Of a DNA stretch of 64,000 bases, positions 9,875 through 21,326 are shown piece after piece (the stretch's first letter is position 1; each line of letters begins with the position of its first letter). The position numbers and the translations under genes were made by a program. This DNA is from Motacilla alba alba (lineage: Eukaryota > Chordata > Aves > Passeriformes > Motacillidae). Below the pieces are notes generated by a model. It did not search any database. It had not been told where the DNA came from and saw nothing but the letters and a program-made list of their open reading frames with translations. The stretch covers positions 32,571,129 to 32,635,128 of the forward strand of contig NC_052016.1 in NCBI RefSeq assembly GCF_015832195.1. The letters are read 5' to 3'.

Positions 9875-12565
9875 CTGGTGTCAATCCTGCTGTAAGACTT
9901 GTTGACCCATCCTGAACCCAGTAGAGATAGGATTAATTGAACTCCTTTTGCTCTAATTTATTTCTATTTACTTTACAGACAAGCGAGAGAAAGGAAAAGA
10001 AGAAACTGCATGTAAACTAGAAGAAATAATCTCTCTTCCGAGTAACTTCCCTTTGATTATTATGCAATATCATTCATACCCTCTGAGAAATGAAAAGAAA
10101 TCAAGAATTTTCTCAAGAGCTGTGATCACTTCTTCCATAGCTGTGGTCCCCAAACTATACATTGCTGCTTATTTTGCATACCCATCAGTGATTGTACTAA
10201 TACTAAATGTCTCACTGTGCTGTTTACGTTCAAAGGGAAGGTCCTGCCCCTCACAGAACCTGCCTGGCCCCTTGCATTTTAAACAGGTACCTGAAATTCA
10301 TGCTGATTTATAGATTCAGTCCTTGTTTGCTTGAGGTGGAGTGACCCATCACATTTCCATTTTGAGATAAGGTAGTACTAGCGCTCACAGAAGTCAGATG
10401 CTTTCTTAGTTCCCTAAATTCTCATTTGCTTGCTCTAGAAACATCCTCATATGAAGGAAATTGAAAACGTATTGTTGCAAGCTGACGTCAAAAAGGACCA
10501 ATTTTACTACCACCTCACCCTGCTTTACAGATGTATCATTTCACTTATTTAAGTGGAGGTATTCCAGATTATCTGTGAGAGTACCTGTATGAGTGCATGT
10601 GTGAGAGACAGAATATACATGCAGGACCAGCCGTTAGACCTTTCCAACAGCAGTTAATGCTGTACAAAATGTTCCACTCAGGTCTCATGTTTGGTGTCTT
10701 CGAGAGGTAAGCAAACCTTTCCTGCAGTGCTGCCTTCCTCACCCTTCCATGAAGCACAACTCCCTTAACTGTCAGGTCCTCTTACTTTAGGCACAATCCT
10801 CTCTTGATGAAAACAGATAAGCCCTAGGGCTGCTGAAGAGCTGAAAGGTTAGTAATTACATTGGCCTCTCCTTTAGCATCTCCTCCTTTGTAACTGAGAG
10901 GGAGGTGTAGCTTCAACAAAACACAGAGTTCCATGATCACCATGGAAATGAGGGACGAGCACCTCTTGTGATGAAGACAAATGACTGGTGAGAAGGTTCT
11001 GTCCCCTCTCCCCTTTATTGTTTTGCATTAAATATCCAAAACTTTGGGATCTGAAACAAGTCAGGAATATTAAAAAGATGTAATAGCAATGGCTCAGAGC
11101 AGTTAAATAAAGAACAGATCACGTTCCCTCACAAAAGGCATTCACAGGTACTTTCAAAATATCATCCTGCCTCAAAAACGTATGGGATACTTCTGGTTCC
11201 CAGGACAGTCCCACACTGGGAGAGCAGAGGGAGCTGCAGGGCAGCAGTGGTTTTGATACATTTGAGTCTCTTCTGTTCCAAATTAAATTTTTTTCTCAGT
11301 ATGGAACAGCATAAGGTGCAAGCAGGTGCTCGCAACCCACGCGCTGGTAGTAATGTCATGTGGGAGTAGGCTGCACTGTCATGATATTTCACTGGAAATT
11401 TTTATCTAACAAATACTATTGGGATATTGGAATGCCACCATGGCTTGTCTGGGTTTTGTGCCCTGATACTCCATACATTTCCTCCCCTTCTACTATCCAA
11501 CAATGGGAATTTTCTACTTTTTCCTCACCACAACCCATAGAAATGTTCAGTAGGCAGACAGATCATCTTAATTTCTGACAACTGAAGCTGTGTTCTTCTA
11601 CAGATAATGTCTAATCCTGAATCCTGTCTGCAGGAAAGAATCCTACAGCTCAGCTTCCCTGAGATTCCTGTATCAACTGACTTCTATCTAACTTGCCTGG
11701 ACACTCAGCCTCATAGAATTTGCTTGGTACTTTCTCATCAAGATGTGCAAATCCCCCTGTGTGCTAAAAACTCTTCCCTTTCCCCTGTGTTAGTTTCCAC
11801 CTCCCAGTGTGGGTCTCAACTGCATCAAGTTCGGATACCTGAGCAGCACTAAGAACATTAACTTTTCTGGTTGTTTGAGGTGATGAGTACATGCTATTGA
11901 AAGTTACGGAATAAATACCTGCAAGTTGACGTTAGGACATATAAAATGCTATGCAAGCAACTTAAAATCTGTCACAGAACTGCTGTTATGGTATAACAGT
12001 AAGTAGCAGGTGTATACACAACACAAAGCTCACAGTGCTATAGGTACTGACCTGTTCTACATAGATATATTTATTACCTGAAGACACAAACAACTCTTAA
12101 AGTGAAATGAGGCCTTTGGTGGATATGTGTGAGTTACTTCATTTTGATGCTTCAATGCTTCCAAAAGAATGAGGATATCTTGTTTTCATCACACAACATG
12201 ATTGCTAATTTACTGATCTTATTTTTTTGCTGCTCAAAAGTCTGACACATCTGCAGCAATGGAAGGCAGGTTTTGGAAACATATGCCTCTGCACTTGTAC
12301 TGAACTAAAGGCTCTAGTAACTTATAATGCTTCACAGCTTGGATGCTCAGCTCAGCAGCTTCTGTACACACACAAAGCCATGTAATTACAACATATTCCA
12401 TAGATGCTTCAGACATGCAGAACTGACATAACTTGTAAGGAAACTAATACATTTAAGTCATTCCAGCAAAAATATTATTCCCCAAATGTGCGCATTTTGT
12501 ATAAGATGACTTGTCTGTTCACATCCAGCACTCACCAGCTAGAGAATTTCCTGCCAGAGTCCTAA
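9875..12565. other. No gene recognised
   Basis: About 2.7 kb without a recognisable exon. It contains a perfect cAMP-response element (listed separately). The frames at 10053-10313, 11360-11578 and 11607-11852 show no domain and no consistent splice context. Confidence 0.5.
10483..10490. promoter_or_regulatory. Perfect CRE palindrome (TGACGTCA)
   Basis: TGACGTCA is the full consensus site for CREB/ATF-family factors, here in GCAAGCTGACGTCAAAAAGG. Intact CpG-containing CREs are uncommon in CpG-depleted vertebrate DNA. No TATA box or exon lies near, so if functional it would be distal. Confidence 0.35.
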
Positions 12566-12569
12566 TATG

Positions 12570-12600
<31 letters not shown>

Positions 12601-12608
12601 ATAAATAT
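12566..12608 (+). repeat. AT/GT dinucleotide microsatellite
   Basis: ATATGTATATATAT passes into about 11 uninterrupted GT units (to 12600) and returns to ATAAATATAT. It is likely length-polymorphic. Confidence 0.92.
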
Positions 12609-15395
12609 ATCAGAAGTTTATAATTCATTATAAACCACACAATATCCGTTGTGAAGAACAGAGTCACCTGCCAACCTAGGACTGCAAACACAGTTCTAGC
12701 AGGTGTAATCAGACACCTGGTGAAAGGATGGAAAACACTCTATTAGTTAAATATTATTCAAAACCCAGAAATGTCTTTATGGATGTTAGCCAGCAAGTAA
12801 CTCTGAATGACAACTAATTCTGAGGAAATCTTAAACTTGTCAAATCAATTCTCTTCTCCCAGTGGTTCATAAAATGGAACAGGCAACAATGACTGACACA
12901 GAGAGGTCACCACACAACCAGCCATCTCTTTCTAAGAGGCAGATATCCACAACCCTTCCCAGCCTTCTGAAATGAAGTAATAACAACAAAATCATATTTA
13001 GCAGCGTATAGAAGGTTCACTGAAAGCTATCAGGATTTGTTTCAACTTGAATAGGCTTAAAACATAGCTACTGATTAACTTTCAAACTGTCAGGAATCTA
13101 CAACAGAGAGGTATTTTCTTTGGCATGTGTCTAAATCATCAGTATGGGAACAGCTTTTGCTAAACTACTGCTTAAACTGATTTAAATGTAATAGCATGGT
13201 ATAGTGGTAGAAGGAGGAGCACAATAATCCAAGTAATAACTCCTGAGAGAGTAGCAGGGGCTTTGCCACACTTCATACTGCCATATTCTCACAGGGGAAA
13301 GGAGAAAACAATCAACAAGAGAAGGACAACTTCTTCCCAATCCTGTGAACTGTTTGCTGCTGGTAACTTTATAATACCTTTCATCCACCTGCTGGGATCT
13401 GCCGGCTCTGCTCTTAAGACACATGGACAGAGCTGTATAGGAAGACTGCTGAAGCTCACATACTCAAGGCAAACTCTTATCAGCCTGCAGGAAACATCAC
13501 AATTACTAAAGCATTTGTGCCATCAGCTGCTTCTCATTTTACTGATGCTCCAGTTTCAGTTGTGCTTGTGTTCAGACTGAGTGATGGAGATCTGTGATCC
13601 AGACAGCAAGATTTGAGTAGAACTCTTCTTCCTAATTTTTTTATTTAGGAGTCCCCTATGGCCTCTCCACTCTGAGACCTTGAGATTCTCCACAGTTCTC
13701 TATTCAGCAATACCAGAAGGATGGAATACACCAAGGTGGAAAGATCCAGGTACTCCAGAAATTACTAATCCAAGAATTTTTTTTTCCTGCTCTAACTGGC
13801 TGCATCTACTTCTGCCATATGAGAACAATTGGTTTTACTACAAATGCCTATGTGTTACTGTATCTTTCTTTTACCTTGGGGCAAAATACCCACTGTCTGT
13901 GGAAAGAGGCAGCAGTAATATTGCAGTATGCACTCACACTGGCAATCATCACAGCATTCAAGCATGAATTCGTAGTAAGCTGAGGACTGAGTCACAAAGC
14001 TCTTCAGTTTCACCAACATCCTCAGTTATCCATCTGAGAGCTTAGGCAGAGTGTGAAAAGCAGCTTGACGCACAATCTAGGCCTCAGTGTTACAGTCCCT
14101 TGGTTCTACAGCCACCATACAATGCTGAAGTCTGGAACAATGCCACCAAGGTCCCTAAGGGACCCACAGAAAAGAAAACATAGGGATGGCAGAAAGTCCA
14201 AACCCACCTGTTACTTAGCCCCACTCAGCACACTTGGGCCTGGATGCTTTTTGATTTGGTTCACTTTTCTTCAGATGGACAAAACATTCTTCTCTAATGT
14301 ACACACCCTTTTCAATACGTAGCAGTGAAAGCTGAGGTGGATCATAACTGGGCCCTTTTCTCTCTGCCTGTGTTTGTGAATTGTTTTAATATGCACTAAG
14401 CAGCCACTTTCTTTGCAATTCATCTTCCAGCTTGCTCCCAGCAATGCTTCATTGTTTGGACACTTTGATGCACTAGTGACTATGAACAGCCTGCCAGCAG
14501 CACCCACACAAGACGAAACATTTCAAGACCTCAAAAGACTGACCTAGAGACATTTTTATTTTCTTAAAATTGACATTTTAACTAAGCATCAGAAGCAGGA
14601 GTTCTGCTTGGAGTGCCTTATTTCCATCTTCTCTCAGCTCCTGGATTTAAAGGGACAAGTGAACATTTAAAGTGTCCCCTCACGGGCTAATCCTATCACT
14701 TATATTTTCTGATAGTTATTTGGTAGCTGAGGTTGAAATGCTTCCATTTTTTCAGTCCTTCTCTCTGGACTTCATTAAGCTGTGGAAGTTATAAATAACT
14801 AGACTACAGGATCAGTCTCATTAAAAATTTAGGACCATTGTAAAAAATCTGGACGATTCATATTATTCTATGAAAATCCACTAAATGTTTTTCTTTTTTA
14901 ATGAGAAAATATGCAGATTAAGCCACTTCACAGTCTTTTTTCTGCAGCTTTGATTTTAATTTTCCAAACAACAACAAAAAAAAAAAGTTTTGTAGCCAGA
15001 AAACTTCACTGCCACCAAAAATTCTTTTCATTCCCTTGTAAAAAGAGATGGCCTCAGAATTATTTCCCCTCTAAAATCTTCATCACAGAAATAATGATCT
15101 TTTCTTGGATTTAAACATTACTTTGTAGCATTTGCAACTTACACAGTTCTCAGTTGTGCTACTGCATGAAGTCTCATAAGAGAAAAAATAGCTTGCTAGA
15201 GTGAAACAAATTAATCTACTTCTCCGACCCTATTTGAGTACCTTAACAAAAACTGTACTGACAGAACAGGTTTAGAAAAAACATAAGACTTCATTTCCCA
15301 TAATGATCTCAGGGGACTAAGTACCATAATCTGGGAGTTATGTTTTGAAGCAACTCTATCAAAACTCCATTCATGTGACAAATTATTGTCAATAC
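12609..15395. other. No gene recognised
   Basis: Unique-looking sequence. Frames of 80-105 codons at 13182-13580 overlap on opposite strands and carry no recognisable motif. A short run of T lies near 13778, and an A-run near 14975. Confidence 0.5.
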
Positions 15396-15476
15396 AAAAA
15401 AAAAAAAAAAAAAAAAACAAACAAAAAACCAAAACAAAACAAAAACCAAAAAAACCCCACAAAATAAATGAAAAAA
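15396..15476 (+). repeat. Poly-A run with AC-interrupted A-rich tail
   Basis: A22 at 15396-15417 followed by about 60 bp of A-runs broken by single or double C (ACAAACAAAAAACCAAAAC-type). It could be the tail of an old retrotransposed copy, but no target duplication or parent sequence was recognised upstream. Confidence 0.75.
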
Positions 15477-16369
15477 CTCCATCCTCTAAAAATAATCAGT
15501 ATTAATAATGTTGACATTTTTTCCTAGTTTTCCCCCTGAATTTTTAAATCTGTGCATAACATTTCTAGATTTTTTTCTGCAGCCAAGACAGCAGAAAACT
15601 GTCTCCTATTTTTCATGTTAAAAAAGAAAAAAATCAGAAGTTCTTACAAATACATTTCAGCTGTTGGGGTCTTTCAGGGCAGAAGGATGCTCACAAGGCT
15701 CATCATAAATTCATGAGTTGACAACACGATGCCAAGAGACAGCATGCTGCTTGACAGACACCACTTCCCAGGAAAATGGGGAGCCATATCTGACACCATT
15801 GGAGATGCTTCCGAGACATCCCTTAAGATAGAAAACTGCCTCTAAGGGGGTGGTGAAAATATAGGAACCTGGACACTACATTTTTCTTGTTAAACTATTT
15901 TCCATCAGCTAGGTCAGAGCCAAGGCAGAAGGAGCAGAGGTTACACTGCCAGAGAACAGCAGGACCACATTTTGCCAGAAGCAAAAAAGAATTCAGCAAG
16001 GAAGAAATGATCCCCTCTCTTCCATCATCCCCTGGGCTTCCTCACAACTTCTCCACTTAGTGAAACCAGGCTCCCAGGCACAGAAATAACAATATAATCC
16101 TCAGTCCCTTAAATGTAAAGACCATCTTCCCAAGTGTCAGGGGGAAAAAACGTTTTCCAGTCCAGCCATTTCAAGAGCTGGTGATAATTCTTGTTCCCAG
16201 GCCATTTCTAATGATGCCTCATTTTCTTCCAATGCCACATAGCTTCTCTATTATCTACTGGCATTACAGCTCTGCATTTCTTGTTCTCTCTGATGGGACT
16301 GTGCAGGGACTTTTTAAATCCAGTGCCCGACAAGAGTTTCAGGGGAGACTGCCATAAAAAAGGCCATAG
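15477..16369. other. No gene recognised
   Basis: Unique-looking sequence with no recognisable repeat or exon. Confidence 0.5.
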
Positions 16370-16790
16370 ATTATTCTTAAATTGCATCTTCTAAGTCCTA
16401 CCCAGTGGTTTTAAAATCGCCATCAATAAAGTATTAATGGCAATAGTAATAGAAGTGATATCTACAATTGGCCCTCTTGGACAAGCTATATGTAACATAT
16501 TCCCCATAATAAGGAGCTCTGCTTTGAGCCAAGGCATCAACTTTAATAAGCTATGCTACTCCTACTGGTGCTGCTAAGAGGTTGTTCGGACAGTTCATTA
16601 AACACCATTTTTTCTGCCGTTGGAAACCTAGCAGCACTAAGTATATTTGCTGTGAAAATGGTAGGCTCAGCAGCATATCTGGGGAAAGACTGTCGGAGAA
16701 AGTATTTCATTTCATTAGAATTGGTGGGGTTTTTTTTTGTTTTATCAGATTATCATTTTTAATCGTGCATCTAGTTGGATAAGGCAGACC
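16370..16790. other. Candidate conserved noncoding element
   Basis: Repeat-free, balanced sequence with clustered homeodomain-type words (ATTAATGG, TAATAGAAG, CATAATAAGG, TTTAATAAGC, TTCATTAAACACC, TTTTTAATCGTGC) and retained CpGs (AATCGCC, TTCGGAC, GCCGTTGG, TGTCGGAG). Two short plus-strand frames (16553-16762 and 16582-16782) overlap here without recognisable domains. The texture is that of a developmental enhancer; inference only. Confidence 0.3.
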
Positions 16791-17539
16791 CCTCCTGTCA
16801 GAGCAGCCCACAAAACTACTTATGACACAGTGCTACTGAAATGCAGTTGGTTCCAAAGCAGCAACCAGTTAGGAGGGAAAGCACAGAGCAGTCTGGCTGA
16901 AGAGAGAAAAAGGAAGCTACAGGCAATGTAACAGAATCTACCACTATTGCCAAATAGATTCCAATAATGTGATTATTTCTCTGCCCATGCTGTGTAAATG
17001 TCTTTTCAGAAGGAAGAGCCTCAACCTGTACTGCAGGAACCTGACAGCAGGCAGCTGGAACAGGGTGATGATACCTGTGCTATATGGGAGGGAAGAAGAT
17101 GCCCTGCAGAGAATATTTTAGTCTGCCTGAAAATGGCCCATGAACGATCTGTGAACTGCACATGGCTGGATTGAAATTCCAGAAGAGTGAATATGCCCCT
17201 GGGCAGACACACTGGGCAGAAAACAGGTAGGAAGAGGGTAGATGGCAGGTACACAAAGAAAAAAGGAAACAAGGCAGCTCTGATTGAGGCTTACACATGT
17301 CACCCCCCAGCAGGGATTCTAAGGAGAAAACACAGACCACTATGTCATCCTCTCCAAATAGCATTAACCCTTCAGAAAGAAAGAAAGAGGGAGCTAGATG
17401 ATTCAGTAATTCTCACAGTGTGTTTCAAGTTCTGAAGAGAAGCAGATGCTATTTCCTCTCTCTCCTTGCTCATCTCCTTCCCTTTCAAAAACAAGGAGCC
17501 CTGCAAAATCATTCTCTCCACACAGAACAAATAGTTCAT
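16791..17539. other. No gene recognised
   Basis: Several overlapping short frames on both strands (17021-17435) come from low stop-codon density, not from a domain I can identify. No repeat recognised. Confidence 0.45.
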
Positions 17540-17890
17540 TAGTGTTTGTCTTTATGAGAGTGGGCGAATAGATTTTGTACCTTGTCGGATCAACGTTCGT
17601 GCCAATTTTTCAAGGCTGCCTTTCTGAAGCAGATGCAATAACATTTTATTATATAACACAGAATCCAAAGGGATACTCAGCATACACTGAATTAGCATAG
17701 GCACAAATCCCCTGGCTGGTTGCATTGAAAGCTGCACTATCTCTGCCAAAGCCCTTGCAATCTCCATAGTTTAGAAAGGAATAAGGGCTGAGAGAAGAGG
17801 GACAGTGTAGCCAAAGATGCAAATATACTAGGTCCAGCTTGGATCTTGACAATTGCAGTTTCCTTTGATTTAGCTTCCCCACCCACAAAG
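17540..17890. other. Candidate conserved noncoding element or unrecognised exon
   Basis: Repeat-free sequence with retained CpGs in 17560-17610 (GGGCGAATAG, TTGTCGGATCAACGTTCGTG). The minus strand is open in two frames: 17767-17552 (71 codons from ATG) and 17888-17649 (79 codons). The first translates to a fairly protein-like, leucine-rich peptide, but I cannot match it to a family and no flanking splice sites stand out. Conserved noncoding DNA is the simpler reading. Confidence 0.28.
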
Positions 17891-18119
17891 AGAGAATGGA
17901 AACATCAGCAACAGCTCCTGGACTTCCCTGGTAGTTTGCAAGTGTCTACAGCTCCTCGGAAGGGAATGCTAGGGAAACGGATGGCACTGCCTTGGTACAA
18001 GCTTTAAATAATCGACATATTGTAACTGTACAGACAGACTCTAAAATGGCTCTGATGGGAAATGGATGGCATGACTAAAGAAGAGAAAAGAAAGAGAGAT
18101 ATGAAGAGGAGCAGATGAG
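17891..18119. other. No gene recognised
   Basis: Short unique-looking linker between two constrained-looking segments. Nothing else is supported. Confidence 0.45.
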
Positions 18120-18540
18120 AGGGAGGTGAAGTAATGGGAAAGCGAAAGCGAAAGTTTTGCAACACTGGCTGCACCAGCTCTTTGGCAGGGGTTCTGCGAA
18201 CCCCGATGCGCTGCTCAGCCTGGCCATTTCCAAAGATGGATTAGCAAATTAATGTAAGCAGAGCATAAAGTTGCTGACTGTGGTGGTGTTGAGTCACCTT
18301 GGGCCTCATCAGCATTGCTAAACATTGCCCGTAACCTTTCCATTATCACTGAGGGTCTGCACAGCACCAGGACCCAACTGCTCCAATAATTTCAATTACT
18401 TTCCCTGACAAATTTTATGTTTCATGTATTTTACTGGCCTGATAATTATGATTTCTCTCATTTCTCGCTATCGAGCTTAATGGGTTCCAGCACGAGTGTA
18501 CGGTTTCAGAAATGAAGTTCCACTTGAATTCACAAGTTAT
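18120..18540. other. Candidate conserved noncoding element with ISRE-like start
   Basis: Begins with the triple GAAAGC element (listed separately), then CTGCGAACCCCGATGCGCTG, TTAGCAAATTAATG, a neutral CACAGCACCAGGAC stretch, CCAATAATTTCAATTACTTT, CTGATAATTATGATTT and CTCGCTATCGAGC. CpG retention combined with AT-rich homeodomain words is typical of enhancer elements. No exon evidence. Confidence 0.35.
18138..18154 (+). promoter_or_regulatory. ISRE/IRF-like triple GAAA element
   Basis: GAAAGCGAAAGCGAAAG gives three GAAA cores spaced by GC at a 6-bp period, matching the interferon-stimulated response element pattern GAAANNGAAA twice over. This is the known binding grammar of IRF-family factors. 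Use in this genome is not shown. Confidence 0.4.
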
Positions 18541-18880
18541 TATCTACTTTCACTAATGGAATTGGAAAAAAGAGAAAGAGTAGGAAAGAGATAAAGGATG
18601 AGTAGAGAAGGGAAAGCACAGAAGAAGAGACAGATGCATACACAAAAAAAAACCAAAAAAAGACTGAATAAAAACATATTGACAAAGGAAAAAACAAGAA
18701 AGAAAGAATAGAGACAAAGTTAAGACAAAGATGAAGCACAAGGAGGACAAAACCCAAAAAGAATGCATGGAAGAATGAGATAAAGAACACAGAAAAATGG
18801 GTACACAAACAAATGAGAAAGAGCTGTGTAAGGATCAGCACAAATGAGGGTGGAAAAACCAGCAACATTAAGAGCATTAA
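18541..18880 (+). repeat. Purine-skewed region (A/G-rich plus strand)
   Basis: Over about 330 bp the plus strand is strongly A/G-biased with GAAAGA, AAGAAAG and GAGAAAG words but without a clean repeat unit. Its complement produces a spurious Phe/Leu/Ser-rich 115-codon frame on the minus strand. Confidence 0.6.
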
Positions 18881-20750
18881 AAATGCTTTCTTGTATCATG
18901 ACTAAAGACTTGATAGGTTATCTCAAGCCTTGGACAGGCAGCAGAGAACTCAGCTCTGCACCTTCTCCTACTGACCGCAGAGAAAATGATTAATATCCCC
19001 AAAACAATCTTGCTGGCAGAAGTGCATGTCCCAGTTAGAATAAGCTGGAAATTAATATTTGAAAAAGTGCTAAAGATCCTGAAAAAAAAATAATGTGTAA
19101 AATGTGCTCCTTTTTCTATCATGGACTTGTCCTTCAAAAAAATTTAATCAAATTTGTTTTCTCTGCTGACCAAAGTTGTCCCCGCTTTTCCTTTTGATCA
19201 TCCCTGGAGTGCCAGAAGAGGTATACAGAGTGTGCTGGAGCTATCATTATTTGCACATAATCATCATCAGAGATGTTTAAAAAAAGGAATGAAAAAGCTA
19301 AAGTAGCAATTAAATACCAATCCCAGGCATGGCCTTTCAGCAGTAACTGGCATCTTTTTTTTTCCATTTATGCCTCTGTAAACATCTACCTATATTCAAA
19401 TTCCCACATTCCCTCCTTCCCTAGCAGTACGCAGACACTCAGTATGCAAACATTGCCCTAATGTCAGTGAAGAGAAAATTTACAGCAGTGATGTTAGAGA
19501 GGTGAGAGAAGAATTTTTCTTTCCAACTTTTTCTGTTGACTAACATGGTGAGTATATCTATCAGGAAGACTTTAGAAGCTGAAAACCAAAGACAGATTTT
19601 CTGCAAGCTGGAGGAAGTTGCTAAAAGAAAACAAACTTCTCTTAATATTGCTGTTTTGACAGCAAAACATTTTAAAAAATTAATGACCTATTTTACCAGA
19701 GAAGTTTATGGAGACAGTGTTCAACTCCCCAGCCCAAGCCCAAAGGCACAGGACGCAAATAAGCTGGTTTGGGATGCAGTGCCACTCAGGATGCAGACCA
19801 TCTGCAACAGGGTTAATGTCATTGGAGCACTGAGAGGAAGAGCAGACATCCAGGATGCCATCATCTACTGTCATTGTCATGGTTCACCAGTGGAAATGTG
19901 CTGCTCTGAAAATCACTTATGAGCAAGCCTTGAATGTCATGAGCTTATGCATGGCCTTGAATAGGACAAAAAAGTGAATATAACAAGCAGAGCTATAACA
20001 GATAATAGATATCTTAGTCTAAAGATTTTTTTTTCCCAGATCTTCAGGCAGGTATGGAAGTTAATAATCTAAACCAGAAAATCGAAGCTCAAAATTTGCT
20101 CCTAAGCAAACATTCTAAAAATCCACTTTTGGTCAGTCTTCCTTTTTTTCCCCCAAGATTAACTCATTCAATAAATTTATCAAGATAAAAAAGCATTCCA
20201 AAAAAGAACAATCATTAAAACTGTATTCAAAGTTATCTAAAGGAAAGTCCCAATTATCCTTCTAAATCAATTTTACAGGAAAAAAAATTTCTAATGGAAG
20301 AAATTTTAAAGGAAGTTTTTATGGCCATTTTGAATGTTGCTATGAATTAATTATTTATGTTCTGTTGACAATACCTGAGCCATTTTTAGTAAACCTGTAG
20401 ATTTTCCTCCATCTGTGCAGCACTTGGTCAGGCACTAGAAAAATGTCCTTCCCTCCTAAAAGACTCTAAAATGAGCAAACCCCAACATTTAAATCAAAGG
20501 CTAGCACTGTTAATGTGTTAAGGAAATGAAAATAAAATAATTAAGGATAAGGTCTCTGCCCCTTGCGGCATTTTTCATTATTTCTGGTATTAATCCCTTG
20601 AAGGGCTCAAACCAGGTTTGAATCAGAGTTGAATATCTAAAAGGCAAAAAATACACCTGCATCTGAAGTGAAGCTGTAGCCATTTCACATGTATGGATCA
20701 TTGAAATGCCAAGGAAGGGTATTTCCCTGGAATGTCCTTGGTTAGGACCA
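18881..20750. other. No gene recognised
   Basis: Contains a 128-codon plus-strand frame at 19536-19922 that begins just before ATGGTGAGT, a splice-donor-like word. It has no recognisable domain and its length is within chance. No repeat family recognised. Confidence 0.45.
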
Positions 20751-20774
20751 GTGACATGCCAAGTGATGTGCCAA
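20751..20774 (+). repeat. 12-bp imperfect tandem duplication
   Basis: GTGACATGCCAA is followed directly by GTGATGTGCCAA (2 differences). A related AATGCCAAGGA lies at 20705, and GTACCTTG words recur at 20781 and 20797, so this 100-bp patch is internally repetitive. Confidence 0.7.
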
Positions 20775-21280
20775 GGAGGGGTACCTTGGGTGGGATGTAC
20801 CTTGATGTACCACCATAAGATCCTTCAGGTGATATCTCTCACTTCTCCCTGAATATAGTATCATCCTTCCTGCTAAAACAGCAACACTGCTAGGCCTCCC
20901 TAGAAATTTAGCGAATACCACCTAAATTTTGTTTTTTAACTTTTCAATGGACCATCTTCTTACACAGAGCATTTTAGCTAAATCCTCAATCCCACATTTT
21001 CCAACAGCAAAAAAGACTCAGTGATCCAATTTTTTTGTCATTTTTGTTCATTTGCACTTTGAAGTTCTGCAGAAAGGAATGGTCCCACTAAAACTGATAA
21101 TCTTGCAGGGCTATTCTCTCACATTCTACACACTGATGTTGAATGGAGGCTGGAACAGTCAAGAGAGAGCCGTCACCCTTTGTTTTCTTTGTCCTGATCT
21201 GTGTCTGGACTTTCACTGGCAGTTTAGGAATGAGGGTAGGGAGGGATTCCGAATAGATAAGACTTCCAAGTGTGGAAGAG
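20775..21280. other. No gene recognised
   Basis: Unique-looking; nothing recognised beyond the short repeats at its left edge. Confidence 0.5.
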
Positions 21281-21326
21281 GATTACACCAGAGTTTATGA
21301 TGAGATTACACAAGAGTTTATGATGC
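21281..21326 (+). repeat. 23-bp tandem duplication
   Basis: Two adjacent 23-bp units beginning GATTACACCAGAGTTTATGA and GATTACACAAGAGTTTATGA differ at only two positions (CC to CA inside, and the last base). It is a recent local slippage or duplication event. Confidence 0.88.

Noticed and set aside
15396..15476. Processed pseudogene ending in the poly-A tract
   Set aside because: No parent gene recognised upstream and no flanking target duplication found by eye.
18530..18877. Phe/Leu/Ser-rich 115-codon minus-strand frame resembling a membrane protein
   Set aside because: An artefact of the purine-skewed plus strand, whose complement reads as TTC/CTT/TCT codons.
19536..19922. 128-codon plus-strand frame
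   Set aside because: No recognised family. The donor-like ATGGTGAGT lies at its start, not its end, and its length is within chance.
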